NCBI GenBank assembly: GCA_032622095.1
Contig: CP136068.1
Coordinates: 162,829,465 to 162,893,464 of the forward strand
DNA length: 64,000 nucleotides
Reading direction: 5' to 3'
DNA from: Siphonodentalium dalli
Taxonomy: Eukaryota; Mollusca; Scaphopoda; Gadilida; Siphonodentaliidae
The translations under genes and the position numbers were made by a program. Every line of letters starts with the position of its first letter. The stretch's first letter is position 1. Below the pieces are notes generated by a model. The model made no database searches. It saw only the letters and a program-made list of their open reading frames with translations, and was not told the origin of the DNA. Positions 13,180-24,234 of the stretch are shown one piece after another.

Positions 13180-13410
13180 TTTTAATCAGAGGACCAAACT
13201 CTGCCACAAAGGATATGTTGGCATATGGTACTAAACATGTTTAGCAAAAAATAATGTTTGGGTGCTTGCCTCATGACTACTATGAGATCGACAATATATG
13301 GACGTCTATTGAATGTGCATGAGACGTTTACCCAAGGACATGGTGTCTGATAAAAGTAGAGAAAGTTTTGAATATAATTAGTTTCATAATCGGTTTTCAT
13401 AGGCAAAGAA
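13180..13410. repeat. direct duplication flanking a palindromic region, copy 1
   Basis: Phrases ctatgagatcgac, gtctattgaat, gagacgttt, ggtg-ctgataaaa and tttcataatcgg occur here and, in the same order and orientation, at 14790-14965. The copies bracket the palindromes and small ORFs described between them. Confidence 0.7.
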
Positions 13411-13502
13411 TGTGCGATCGTTTTCTGCTAGAATTCTTGATATTTTTACTCTGTTTACCAGATTGCAGAGATGAAGGATATTATACAGTTGTCGCCCGCT
13501 GT

Positions 13503-13616
13503 CGAGGGAGACATTGAGATTTGTCACCCGCTCGAGAACGGAATGTCTCCCGAGGAGCGCAGCTCCGAGGGAGACATTCCGTTCTCGAGCGGGTGACAAA
13601 TCTCGATGTCTCCCGA
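13503..13616. repeat. GC-rich palindrome (arms ~50 bp, tiny loop)
   Basis: The arms read gggagacattgagatttgtc then acccgctcgagaacggaatg on one side; the other side is their inverted complement with one or two mismatches. The centre is gaggagcgcagctccgag, which is itself self-complementary. The structure would extrude as a very stable hairpin. Related motifs (gtctcccgg, cgggcgac) recur at 14477-14545. Confidence 0.9.
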
Positions 13617-13800
13617 GAAGAAGGGCAACAACTGTTTTGTTATCCGACTATACCACAGAAAACAATCCTTGCCATCCACACGCACGATGTTGCACTGAGT
13701 CACGAGTGCTTAAATTTATTTCCCGATTATGTATATGTTCAGTAACTACTTATCGTCCTATAGGATTTCTGTTCCATAAAGATAGTCAAGCGTTTGATAA

Positions 13801-14007
13801 TCAGCGTTTATTTACGATCATTTTGGTGGTTAAATCGTCAATATCGGTCCATGCAATGTAAACCAATAATCCATATAGGTATGTTATGGCCTTCTGAAAT
13901 GTGGCATATTCAATGTCGTCTTCTGCGCGGAATTTACTCGCGATGTTCATATCATAAAGGTCTTCCCCGAAAGCTATTGGGAAGTTGTCAATTTCATTAA
14001 TGTACAT
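13801..14007 (-). CDS. unrecognised 68-codon coding-like ORF
   Basis: I do not recognise this protein. It is acidic at the N-terminal end, with residues such as ...DLYDMNIASKF..., and has a helical, coding-like composition, unlike the repeat-driven ORFs around it. A stop codon lies directly before its ATG. An overlapping minus-strand ORF in another frame (13974-14231) looks similarly protein-like, so the two could be one gene broken by a frameshift. The ORF faces away from the plus-strand ORF starting at 14034, with 26 bp between start codons. It may be a remnant of a mobile or viral gene, or chance. Confidence 0.3.
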   Translation of the reverse strand: MYINEIDNFPIAFGEDLYDMNIASKFRAEDDIEYATFQKAITYLYGLLVYIAWTDIDDLTTKMIVNKR

Positions 14008-14231
14008 TCATATGTGTCAGTGCTCCCAAGTACATGGCGATCATCACACAAAAATACTTCTATGATCACAGTGCAGACATCGCGGAGAGGTCTGATATCA
14101 TGGATAAGCTTACAGTACCATTCATTCGCGACGAACGTATGCATTACGTTGTCTACCAGCAGACATTTACAACCAACCAACCTCAAGGGATCCACTCTTT
14201 CAATCTTGCACCATAATGTCGACATGAACAT
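13974..14231 (-). pseudogene. possible upstream part of a frameshifted minus-strand gene
   Basis: This 85-codon ORF overlaps the 13801-14007 ORF in a different frame. Its composition (hydrophobic stretches alternating with charged residues, few low-complexity runs) resembles protein. The frame change, with no splice sites visible, would fit an inactivated gene. No family was recognised. Confidence 0.22.
14034..14216 (+). CDS. unrecognised 60-codon coding-like ORF
   Basis: The frame is open from 14001; the first ATG is at 14034. The protein is charged in its first half (KYFYDHSADIAERSDIMDK) and looks protein-like. It overlaps the minus-strand ORF at 13974-14231 entirely, so at most one of the two is likely to be real. 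No domain was recognised. Confidence 0.22.
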   Translation: MAIITQKYFYDHSADIAERSDIMDKLTVPFIRDERMHYVVYQQTFTTNQPQGIHSFNLAP

Positions 14232-14324
14232 ATTGAATCACCGAGATGTTTCGATATTAAAAGTACATAATAACGCTTGTCCGATAAAAGTATCAACTTA
14301 AAAGTTCGAATATTAGTGTTCACT

Positions 14325-14395
14325 AAATATATGCAAATTAGCAAACACCACAACTGGTGTGTTTTGCGAATGCGTGGGGTATATAAGAACTATGA
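14325..14395 (+). promoter_or_regulatory. candidate promoter: octamer, small dyad and TATA box
   Basis: An ATGCAAAT octamer (14327-14334) is followed by the dyad gcaaacaccac...gtgtgttttgc (to 14359) and a strong TATA box within ggggtatataagaac (about 14376-14390). A 49-codon ORF starts at 14425 but reads through the palindromic GC-rich motif and is not convincing. The combination is suggestive only. Confidence 0.3.
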
Positions 14396-14474
14396 TTTTA
14401 GTACTTTACAGTGATGTGAAATAGATGAGTTACTGCAGTGTGTGCTTGGGGATATTCTTGCAATATAACATCAA

Positions 14475-14545
14475 GCGGGCGACAAAAACAATGTCTCCCG
14501 GCTCAGCGGGCGACAGTGTGATTTGTCGCCCGGCACGTGACAGGA
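14475..14545. repeat. second GC-rich palindromic motif cluster
   Basis: The sequence carries gcgggcgacaaa, gtctcccggctc, gcgggcgacagt and tttgtcgcccgg, so the cgggcgac/gtcgcccg dyad appears in both orientations. It uses the same vocabulary as the 13503-13616 palindrome, implying common origin. Confidence 0.65.
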
Positions 14546-14789
14546 CATGGGCCAATCAGAAGGGTAGAAAATAGGGAGGAGGGTAACAATATCGATTGTC
14601 CAATTGTTCACGCTGTTAAACACGCATTGAGTCAAATTTCAATGAATAAGATGCAGGCGGGTTGTCCAATTGTTCACGCTGTTTCTTTATAATAACCTTT
14701 ATATTATAAATGCCATAGTATTAACATTTCCACGGTTGTGCATATGTGTTCGAGAGGTTCCATAAACAAAGGCATTCATAATGTTCAAT

Positions 14790-14965
14790 AGTTATAATAC
14801 CACCGGACAGGAGAAAAACATGTATGCATTCATTGGGGCTATGAGATCGACTGTATACGGGTGTCTATTGAATATTAACGAGACGTTTGCATAAGGGCGT
14901 GGTGGCTGATAAAACAGGTAAACTTTTGAACAGAACGTTTCATAATCGGGTTTCGTATTCTTAAC
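14790..14965. repeat. direct duplication flanking a palindromic region, copy 2
   Basis: Partner of 13180-13410 (offset about 1.57 kb), moderately diverged. Confidence 0.7.
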
Positions 14966-15009
14966 GCGCGATTTGCAATTCATTTCCCGCTCAGTAATCA
15001 TTACTTATA

Positions 15010-15510
15010 TGATGATTTAACATGCTGTTGGACGGAAGTGAAATGGTCATATATACACACATCCCAGGTATGATTAGGTTTGTTAATTGAAAGGGGCGCT
15101 TGGTACACGACAGGTGGCTGCGGACGCGGATTGATTTTTCCAGAACACTAACTCGCTAAAAGTACAGGACGGCGGTGTATTGTTTATTGTAATCAACTTA
15201 TTACAATTAATGAGCTGTCGGGAAAACGATAGCTTAGAGTTGAAATCTACCATCAACAACATTTTGAAAAACCGCAAATCACCGTAATTTCGTTTAATTA
15301 GATCAGAGAATAAAGCAATTATAGTAATACATCTTACTTATTTTTCTTATTATGTCTATGCTATATTATGTCAAGAAATAAAGTATTATGATATTGGTAT
15401 TGGTAGAGGATACAGAACTATTCAGCACACGATTTACGTATAAATGAGCATCTCAGGATTGCGTATGCGGTTATTCAATATTAATTAGTGTATATCCTAC
15501 GAACATTTCA
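15010..15510. other. spacer, nothing recognised
   Basis: AT-rich sequence; no gene or repeat is evident. Confidence 0.4.
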
Positions 15511-15511
15511 G

Positions 15512-15617
15512 ACAGTGTCACCTTCTTACTTTTTGACAGCAACAGAGGCCGTAATTTCCACAACAGCCAACGTTACTCCAGGCACCACTTCAGTTCCGCT
15601 CGGGACAACCACACCAG
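15512..15617 (+). CDS. candidate isolated exon, Thr/Ser/Pro-rich (mucin-like)
   Basis: A 106-nt block follows an acceptor (catttcag) and ends at ccag|gtttgt. It is open in one frame, entering in phase 0 and leaving in phase 1, and encodes ~35 residues dominated by T, S, A, V and P (for example TTANVTPGTTSVPLGTTTP). That composition is typical of O-glycosylated linker exons of secreted or membrane proteins. Neighbouring DNA is AT-rich and non-coding, so the block stands out. No companion exon was found in the window, so this may be one exon of a gene whose rest is elsewhere, or a relic. Confidence 0.3.
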
Positions 15618-15899
15618 GTTTGTCTATACTTTAATTATCTGCTCTATGTATTATAACATTTGTACCAGCTTCTGAGCTTGAGAGACTTTACTGAAGTAAT
15701 CATGTATATAATGGTCAATTCACCCCGCACATTCGGCAAAAACCCACACCTCATAAGTGCATTTGAACCGCGAATTGCACCCCACAAGTGACTCTCCCCA
15801 CAAGTCGCTGTCGTCAGTACGTCCGTGCGTCCTTCAACAATTCCAGAAACATCTTCTCCGGAACGATAGGACCGAATGGGTTCATATATGGTGTGGCTG

Positions 15900-16480
15900 T
15901 TCCCTCGGTGACTCACATTCAGATTAATTCAAATAAGGTCACTGGGTCAAATAGGTGCCTTCTAAAACGAGTTCTCCTCAATAACTATCAGAGCTATTTA
16001 TCTTTTTACAAATTCGAGGCTCAGCGTGTGTGGTTGTTCCAATATGTCATCCCTGACTCGAACGACGCCACTTTTGACATATTTAAACCAGAGCATTATA
16101 TTCTTCATATCATGGGGATGATTATATGTAAGTTTCGTGTCAATCGGCGACCAAAAAAAAATCCTGCCCCTCCCCTTTTCTGCCCCTAAATACAACGGCG
16201 TCACTTAAAAAATTATAACCCCCACCATTATCTTTCTCGTAAAAAGCTGCCCCTATTAGAATCCTTTGGTATCATCTATATGGTCCCCTGTGAATTCCTA
16301 TCGGCGCTAAAATTAGTTTTATCAATTTTGGTGCTCCTCTCCCCTTCCGTGCATCCCTGACTCGAACGAAGCCACGTTTGCCCATTTTAAACCACACCAT
16401 TAGATTCATCATATCATGGGGATGATTATATATATATGTTCCGTGGCCTACCACTATACACTCATGAATCGTGATGAATG
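15900..16480 (-). repeat. inverted copy of the 24.8-26.7 kb repeat family
   Basis: On the minus strand this contains the same phrases as 24770-25060: taactttttacgagaaagataatggtg, gcagaaa-gggaggggcag, atcatccccatgatatgaa, gtggtttaaa and ttcgagtcag. Two partial units are visible (about 16040-16240 and 16290-16450). Confidence 0.7.
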
Positions 16481-16549
16481 GCATACACTGCTTATTACCT
16501 GTGTATATCTACATGTACGTAGTACAAATGAATCTATATATACATAATT

Positions 16550-17155
16550 ACAAATCCCATGATGGGTCATAAAATCTTTTGTTTTACTCGACTATTACAC
16601 AACACACCATGTATACCAGACTTAAACTGGATGGTGCTCTATAATAGAAAAAATACCCATGATATAAATGTGCCACTTTAACTGTGAATGTATGAATGAA
16701 TTGACACATACGTACTATAACTAATGTATGTACAAATTATTTGACGCACCAAATTTGTTTGTATTTACTGGTGTTTTGATTACAATTTATAGATAAAATG
16801 TCTCATGATGGCATGCATGTAGGGCATTGTAGGCCACTTTAAATACCCTTAAGATTATTTAGATATGCGGATTAACCAGCACATACATCCCATGATGTGT
16901 CATAAAAGTTTATATATGACATGTGTCACTGTATTGGAATAACACTCAAAGCATTATGTCAGACTTAGAACCCTGCTTTAGTATAGAAAAATGCCATGTG
17001 CCACCTTACCCCTTGGCCTTACTACACACATATAGGCCTACACATACATGTACTGTATACCTCTTTGTATTTACTGGACTCATGGTATCAGTCAGTATTA
17101 TTATCTTTCCACATTACTTGTTGTATTTTTGTAATATACTATATAGATAACCACA
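16550..17155. repeat. diverged ~331-bp tandem duplication
   Basis: catgatg-gtcataaaa at 16560 recurs at 16891. In both copies it is followed by a cagactta-a phrase, a tatagaaaaa-atgcc phrase, ttgtatttactgg and an atatagata phrase at matching offsets. The copies are old and gapped. Confidence 0.4.
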
Positions 17156-17159
17156 AATA

Positions 17160-18110
17160 ATGTATTATAATATGTCAAAAGGACAAAACAGAATATATGC
17201 ATCCATGTGCATGTACAGAGGTATATAAACATACACAACTTCAAATTGGCTATACCGGTATATATAGTAATTATCAATTATTAATTTTTAATACTTACTT
17301 CACATTATGGTAGCCTACATATTGTACATTGCATTTGTTCATAATTGGACATGACTGAAACGTACGCCTTCAACTAATGATGTTTGCCAGTCAACTCAAT
17401 ACTGTGTCAATGGGTTAACCACCTGCAATGGATGCATATTGTAGCTACCGGTACCACGTGTTTTAGTCGAATCCATTCGTATAGCATTGAAGGCATGTCT
17501 TTGAACAACAAGTGCTCCACGTTTCCTCAATCCGAATGAATGAATGAATGTAAACACAGAATAACTTATATAACAAACGAGAATAGAAATTAACTCAAAT
17601 TTGATGTCTTCCTTGCACACGACTCACGAGAGAACGCAGCGAATTCCCGAATGCGAGGTCGTCGATCTGACCTGCAAGCTGTGACGTTTATTGTTATTGA
17701 AATAACTATGTCATGTTGTGGTACAGTCAGGTCCGAAACATTCTGAGCACAATTATGTGCACTCCATTAAGACGAATTAATTAACGAATTTAGACTTCTT
17801 TTGAAGACAAAATAGACTTATTCAAAGATAATCAGAAGTCGGTATATCATACATGTACATACACTCATGTATGCATTTTCGTGCTGTATTAATAATACGT
17901 TCTTGTTTATGTATTTTCAATATATTGGCTTACCCTCATGCATTTAGCCATAAAGGCCTATGTTTTATCATTTTATGGAGTTATCTCTTTCTATCATGCC
18001 GTAAGTCCTCGTTGCGAGTCAAGATAGACTACACGTCATGTCACAAATATGCTTTTTTTGGCAATACTCACATGAAAAAATAACACGTGGAACTTATAAT
18101 TTTAATTAAC
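17160..18110. other. intergenic stretch, nothing recognised
   Basis: AT-rich with a few short ORFs lacking recognisable motifs. It ends at the possible 5' target-site copy of the LINE that follows. Confidence 0.4.
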
Positions 18111-18324
18111 CGTCGACTGACAACACATCATTAAAATAATATGTACTTCATATTACGGTTAGCTCTTGTAACAATGCACGGACTATACATATTCATACTT
18201 GCATTTTTAATTCATTCTGAAGTGGAGGGCATATATATCATTCGTTCCGTTATAGGTCATATCCATAGCTACACATAACGTAAATCTGAGTGAGGTTCGG
18301 GATTCTGATGAATATAACTTTACA

Positions 18325-19689
18325 ATGAAATGGAACGAAACGGAACAGGAAAATGACGATTATGTTAATTCTGCTATTAATACCTGCAATGAATGTGCAT
18401 ACATTTCACCATCACATGCTATAGATCAACCAAATACAAAATCTAAATTTTCAATATTCAGCCTCAACTGTCGAAGCATTAACGCGAATTTCGATTCATT
18501 GTGTAATCTCCTGTGCGACTTAAAGTCGAATAACAATTCATTCGACGTTATAGCTTTAACGGAAACATTCAAAATACGGCAAGCATCACACTTTCAAATC
18601 CCGGGATATCACCCTATGGAATTCAAGTGTAGAGATGATGACGATGATGGTAGAGGTGGTGTATGCCTTTACATAAAAGAATCAATCCGCTATAAAAATC
18701 GACCCGACCTTAGTGAATTTATTCCACACGTGATAGAAACAATATTCGTGGAAATTAACCCTGGAAAAAATGACTCTCGGATAATCGGCTGCGTTTACAG
18801 ACCAAATACCGCACCAAAGGCCAACATTGATCAATTTTTGAAAAAATTTGACGATATTCTAGAAAAAATTAATAACCACAAATCATATATATCAGGAAAC
18901 TTTAATATTGACCTCCTCAATTTCAACTCGCATACAAAAACGAATGATTTCATAAATAACATTTTCACAAGAGGATTCGTGCCAAGGATAACTAAACCCA
19001 CTCGAATGACTGATCATTCAGCAACTCTTATCGATAATATATATACCAATAATCTACAAGGCGAATGTAAATCTGGTATAATCACATGCGATGTATCCGA
19101 TCACTTCGGCATATTTTATTCAGAATCTAACCAAAAGAGACAAAACAGCCCCAATAATAACGAAACTATCACTAATCAAAGAAGTTTTAGTCCTGATAAC
19201 ATAATTAGATTCAAAAATCTTTTAAAATCTTGTACCTTTGACTCCGTTACATCTTGTAGAAGTGTCGACCAAGCATATGAAATCTTCTTAGATATCTATA
19301 TGAATGCATATGAACTAGCTTTCCCCACCAAAAGTCGACATATACCCAAACAATTCATAAAACGCGAACCTTGGATGACATCTGGATTGATTAAGTCTAG
19401 TATTGTTAAGAACCAGCTATATTTACGCAAATTGAATAAACCCACGGAAACGAACGTAAATAAATATTTGAGTTATCGTACCTTATATAATAAACTAATC
19501 AGAAGGAGTAAACATATATACTATACAAATATTCTAGAAGTAAATAAAAATAACTTAAAGAAAACATGGGAAATACTTAAGGGTGCATTGAAAATAAATG
19601 GAAACACAAATAATAGCCCAAAGACCTTTACTGAAAACGGAATAGAACTAAGTTGCAAATTCCAAACTCATATCGGAAAAGTTCAATGA
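18325..19689 (+). pseudogene. LINE ORF2 N-terminal part: EEP-type (AP-like) endonuclease and linker
   Basis: The ORF is 454 codons. Endonuclease landmarks in order: SLNCRS (residues 46-51), the TE pair (79-80), GCVYRP (155-160), GNFNID (191-196), LIDNIY (225-230) and VSDHFGIF (257-264). In active enzymes the fourth motif is GDFN, with a catalytic Asp; here it is Asn, so cleavage activity is doubtful. The frame ends at 19689 in a stop caused by a frameshift; the RT linker (FNDFFSKIG...) continues at once in the next frame. In an intact LINE this enzyme nicks target DNA to prime reverse transcription. Confidence 0.88.
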
Positions 19690-20656
19690 CTTTTTTTCAA
19701 AAATTGGGCGGGAAACTAGCCAACTCAATGAAAATGAAAATGACTCTCATTTTACAGATTTTCTTCATAACCGCAAACCAGACGACATCAATTTCAAAAT
19801 AATTCCGACCTCTATACAGGAGATCATCCTCACATGTTTCTCTATGACTGGGAAAGTATCAAGGGATTTCAATGGTCTATCAACTAAACTTATCAAGGAA
19901 ACAATTGAGGTGATAGCCCCAGCATTATTGCATATTTTCAACTTGTCCTTAGAGCATGGAATAGTCCCTAACAAAATGAAAATTTCTAAAGTAGTCCCGA
20001 TCCCAAAAAATAATATCACTCATGAAATTTCCAACTACAGACCTATCAGCATTCTTCCAGCTATCTCTAAACTTCTCGAAAAAATAATGCATAAACGATT
20101 ATTAGACTTCTTAAATGAACAAAACATACTCTATAAACACCAATACGGCTTCCGTCCTAATCATTCAACCTTCCATCCTGTATTACACCTCCTCGATCAA
20201 GTTGTCTCAAGTAATGACAAAATGACAAGAGACTCCACTTTAGCTCTATTTCTCGACCTCTCAAAAGCATTTGACACGATAAATCACGATATTTTACTCC
20301 ATAAACTAGATCACTATGGTATACGAGGCACAGCATACTCATGGTTTCAGAGCTATCTGCAAAATAGAAGGCAATATGTTGAACTCAATGGTATTAAATC
20401 TAAATTAACGGAAGTGACGTGTGGAGTGCCCCAGGGATAAATTCTGGGACCGATAATTTTCTTAATATACGTTAACGATATGTCAAATTCGACAACCATG
20501 GATATCTTATCATACGCGGACGATACGACTCTAGTAACTGGTGGAAAAGATGGCATCCTTGTAGAAAGTTATGTGAATAATGAGTTACGCAACATATTTG
20601 CTTTGTGCTGTAGCAATAAGTTAGTGATCAATACTAAAAAAGCAACTATATGCTAA
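19690..20656 (+). pseudogene. LINE ORF2 middle part: reverse transcriptase, nonsense-mutated
   Basis: In frame 2 the RT landmarks run in order: NYRPISILPAISKLLEKI, HQYGFRPNHST, LFLDLSKAFDTINHDIL, GVPQG, then TAA (20438-20440) where most RTs have Ser, ILGPIIFLIYVNDM, and YADD (about 20512-20523), the catalytic aspartate box. The frame then closes at 20654-20656 because of a frameshift. The single TAA could arise by one substitution from a Ser codon. Apart from the two breaks the RT core is well preserved, suggesting relatively recent death. Confidence 0.92.
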
Positions 20657-21393
20657 TACACCCAGAGAACAATGATGACAAATGGAACTTTATAAAGGTT
20701 TACTTAAATAATACAGAACTAAACAAGGTAGGAAATCTTGAGCACGAATCCTCCACAAAATTCTTAGGAATCCATATAGATGAAAACCTGACTTTCAAAA
20801 AACATGTGTCCTCTGTTTGTTCTAAAATGGTGAATGCCATATACCACATCAATAAAGTCAAACACTTCTTTCCTGGTAGCGCACTTAAAACATTATATTA
20901 TGCTCTAATACAAAGCCATTTCGTTTACGGTATTCAAATATGGGGACACGTCCCTGCGGTCAAAAAAATTGTCATGCTTCAAAAACGCGCGATGCGAGTT
21001 TTATGTAACAAGAAATATAGAAGCCACACAGAACCACTCTTTAAAAAAGAAAATATACTCAAAATCTATGACATCCACAAAGCACAAGCGGCTGTTTTCA
21101 TGCATGATTGGTATCATATGCGCTTAATAGAATCATTCACCGACATGTTTACCAAACGCAAAACCGGACCAGAAACCCGGCAAAAGCATCCACTATTTAA
21201 AAAAAAACCAAGAACATCTTGGTCCCAACAACTACCATTCCATTCTTTTCCAACTATATGGAACAATTTAGATAACGAATTTACATCATACCAATCCAGA
21301 CACACATTCAAACGGCGTTTACATGCCGATGGAATTAAAAAATATGCTGCAACAATTAAATGCAACAATCAAGGTGTCCCGACTGTGTGGTAG
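20650..21393 (+). pseudogene. LINE ORF2 C-terminal part (thumb and tail)
   Basis: The frame holds 247 codons and carries the usual post-RT region: FLGIHIDENLTFKKHV, YGIQIWG, LQKRAMRVL and the FP-IWNNLD phrase near the C-terminus. It is in the same frame as the endonuclease part and shifted against the RT part, so the two frameshifts nearly cancel. The true C-terminus is at 21393; about 380 bp of 3' UTR and the pentamer tail follow. Confidence 0.88.
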
Positions 21394-21822
21394 CTCGTCA
21401 ATAAGTGACTTCCCCAATATCGCAATCATCAACCTCACTCAGCATATTCCTACTCGACTTACACGGAACATCCCACTGACAAGAAAGAGACAAACCATCG
21501 AGTAACCAATAAGCGATTTATCTAGACGTATACCCTCCATGTATATAATCCAGTTAAATGCAACCATTGTGTGATACATAATTATATAGCCGTGCATTGT
21601 ACAAGAAATCTTGACCGCCTATCGTAACATCTTTTCTTCTTTAAGGGGATGGCAGTAAGACAGTCTAGTCTGACTATGCCACCCCCTCGAATATACAATA
21701 TAATATTTGTCAAATGTATTATTCATTAATATGAGTATATTGAAATAAAATATCCTATCCTATCCTATCCTATCGTCGACAGAAAAACAATTATGTTCCT
21801 ACCTATATCTATATCTATATTT

Positions 21823-22320
21823 CACTGTCGGATACCCGTTTAGGTTCGGACATTCCAAAATGGCGGCGCCAACTAAATCAGATAAACGGTAAGTGTATAT
21901 ATTGTCTCCAAGCAGCAATCAACGACATCTTTTGGTGATATACCTTGATAAATTTATGTAGGAATTTGTATGCCCAATACATAGGTAATACGCCTTTTGC
22001 TTAACAGGCATGTGAATTGTTGTATCTGGCGTGTCAAGTCGTCATAATTTTTCGAAATTTTATCGAGGCGGTGAAATGTTTGCTTTTTCGTATTTTTCTG
22101 GTCCTCGGCTCATGCATCCGCAAATTTATGTATTGTTGTGGATAGATTAGGTACCACACATCTTCGGAATGCAAAAACGGCGATATTTTTATTGTCTAAC
22201 TCCGAAAAACATTCGCGACACAATTTTCGTTCAGGTTTGGACAAATTTGGTTCGGGTTCGGACAATTTTAGATCAGGTTCGGACGCATCAAACCTGGCCT
22301 ATAAATGACATGCCGAGGTG
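21823..22320. repeat. left terminal inverted repeat of the 2.9-kb element
   Basis: Inverse of 24235-24731. It contains the ATG mini-exon at 21860-21888 and the subterminal caggttcggaca copies. Confidence 0.88.
21860..21888 (+). CDS. mini first exon inside the left TIR (9 codons + 2 nt)
   Basis: An ATG in good context (ccaaaATGGCGG) opens a frame encoding MAAPTKSDK and ends at aaacg|gtaagtg, a near-ideal splice donor. The same exon is present on the other strand in the right TIR (24666-24694). It could be the first coding exon of the transposase of the autonomous relative. Alternatively, aagATGGCGGC may work mainly as a YY1-type promoter element, because that motif is also a known transcription-factor site. 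No downstream exon was found inside this copy. Confidence 0.4.
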
Positions 22321-22329
22321 CAGTCTCGA

Positions 22330-24230
22330 TCTTATTGTGCGTGTTATTAACGAACATGCACTGCTAATTTGTTATATCTCAATATGGCAGCTGAAATTTC
22401 CAAATATAGGTGGTAAATTCTCCGAATTAATGGGATAAAAGCCACAGTTGAATATTCTCGAGCAATGTCTACTATAAACCAGCTAGTGGGAATTATTACA
22501 TTTCACATATGAGCAACAGTGGTATTATACTTATCTTCTGAAATATCGGGGATACATGGATATTTAATACCTGGTCTCGATTTTGAATCCCCGAGGCGGA
22601 GCCAAGAGGTTTCAAAAAGAAACATCCTGGGAATTAAATCTCCTAGTATCAAACGATGTTGGCGGAGCTAACAATTTTGTCCCACATCAATAGCTTTTTA
22701 TATGTTATCAGATAAATTCACCCCAATCAGCACCAATAAGCATAATTCAGTAGCAGACCTATCGATCCTGTTTTAGGTGACGTCAATTAAGCTCAGCGCG
22801 CTAGAACAATGTCACGATTGGTAAAACTGCTAGTCCAAGGGTAATTCATAACCACGATGTTTCGCGTACTTTTCTACGCCCACTGTCAAGAGTTACGTGA
22901 CATGGTGCATGACTTAAACGTGATGTTGTTGTCAGTCAGATTGTCAGTTACAACCGGGTGTGGGGACAAGCGCTGTTTGTTATATGTTTCCCTATGAAAT
23001 AGCTGTAATTTTAAATGACATACGATGCGATCTCTTTTGTCAGGACCTTGGCATGGATAATAATTAACGTTATCTCACTGTAGTTACTTCTGTTTAAAAA
23101 AGGGTACACAATTATTGACGCGTGTATTATCAATGGAACTACGCGAAATTCCGCGGAAGATTGAAAATAGTTTATTACTGCGATACGATCTAAAGAAAAA
23201 CAAATGATCCCGTTTTATTACGTATTCAGTTATTTGTTAATTGGGTTGCTGTGTGTAATATTCAACCATTGGGTAGGCACTATTCTCTAAAGTGCATGAA
23301 GGAAATTTTCCACCAAAATTTAGAGATGCTTAATTTGCCAACGGAACAGCTGATATTGTTTGCATAAGTTTCGTTACTACGGCGTCTAAATTCTCGTTTC
23401 GATAAATAAATACTTGTAGTTTTGCAGAATTGCTTACCATAAGCATAACATAAAGAGAACACATGGTTTCTCGAATAATATATTCCTGAAATATCGCCGC
23501 TCGTGAAGATTCGCATATTGCAGGTAATATTCGGCAAACCATATATAGGTATTCGCTATGTTCGCATAGTGCTGAATAGAACATGTTCGGGCTCTAAATA
23601 ATAGTCATGTATAATAGTCGTGTGACAAATGGTTAACTTGTAACTGGATTCAACATTTAGATATGAGGCAAAACACATAAGGCTTATATTGAAAAGAATA
23701 TGTTTCGTGTGAATACCCAAATATATCATCCAATTATTGATACAAAATATATATTGTCTATCTATCAGCAAGTATTTATGGGCAAATTGTGGGAACATCT
23801 ATATAATCATATTCATCGTATAAGCAGTCTAACATAATATAATTACTGTTCGTGGCTCATTTCTGCGCTTTATGTCTGGGAATATATTGTTAATAGAGAC
23901 TGGGGGTAAATACATCATTACAATGCTTGTTGAGGGGGGGGTCGCCTAGGGGGATACGAGCCTCTATCGGGGATACAACAAAGTATCCCCCTCAAAAAGC
24001 CGTGTAACTTACGTTATGACCAGCTGTCTGCTCGGCTACGTGCGGCGACATTCGTGGCATCGTATGTGGATGTGAAGGGGAAGCACGTGATCGCATACAT
24101 CTCACACGCATAAAATAAGAAAGTCCGCCCAAATTATTCACGAATGGGCTAAACCCATGCCTCGTGTTCCCCATTTATCGTTTCTTTTACGAATGGAAGA
24201 AACTCAAATGCACAAAAACGCAATAAGAAC
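22330..24230. other. interior of the 2.9-kb element, no gene
   Basis: No ORF with recognisable domains. Two G-rich spots near 22550-22610 and 23930-23995 share gggggatac and gtatccccc phrases. Otherwise it is AT-rich filler. Confidence 0.5.
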
Positions 24231-24234
24231 ACGA

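Larger units (their letters stand above)
18118..21773 (+). mobile_element. non-LTR retrotransposon (LINE, EEP endonuclease + RT), inactivated
   Basis: One plus-strand element reads EEP endonuclease, linker, reverse transcriptase and C-terminal region, then a short 3' UTR and a (tatcc)n tail at about 21750-21773. The domain order, absence of LTRs and microsatellite tail fit the Jockey/CR1-like LINE groups; I cannot assign the clade. Three lesions break the ORF: a frameshift near 19675-19690, a TAA at 20438-20440 just before the conserved ILGP motif, and a frameshift near 20640-20656. A possible 7-bp target duplication, cgtcgac, lies at 18111-18117 and 21774-21780; it sets the boundaries used here and is tentative. 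Confidence 0.9.
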
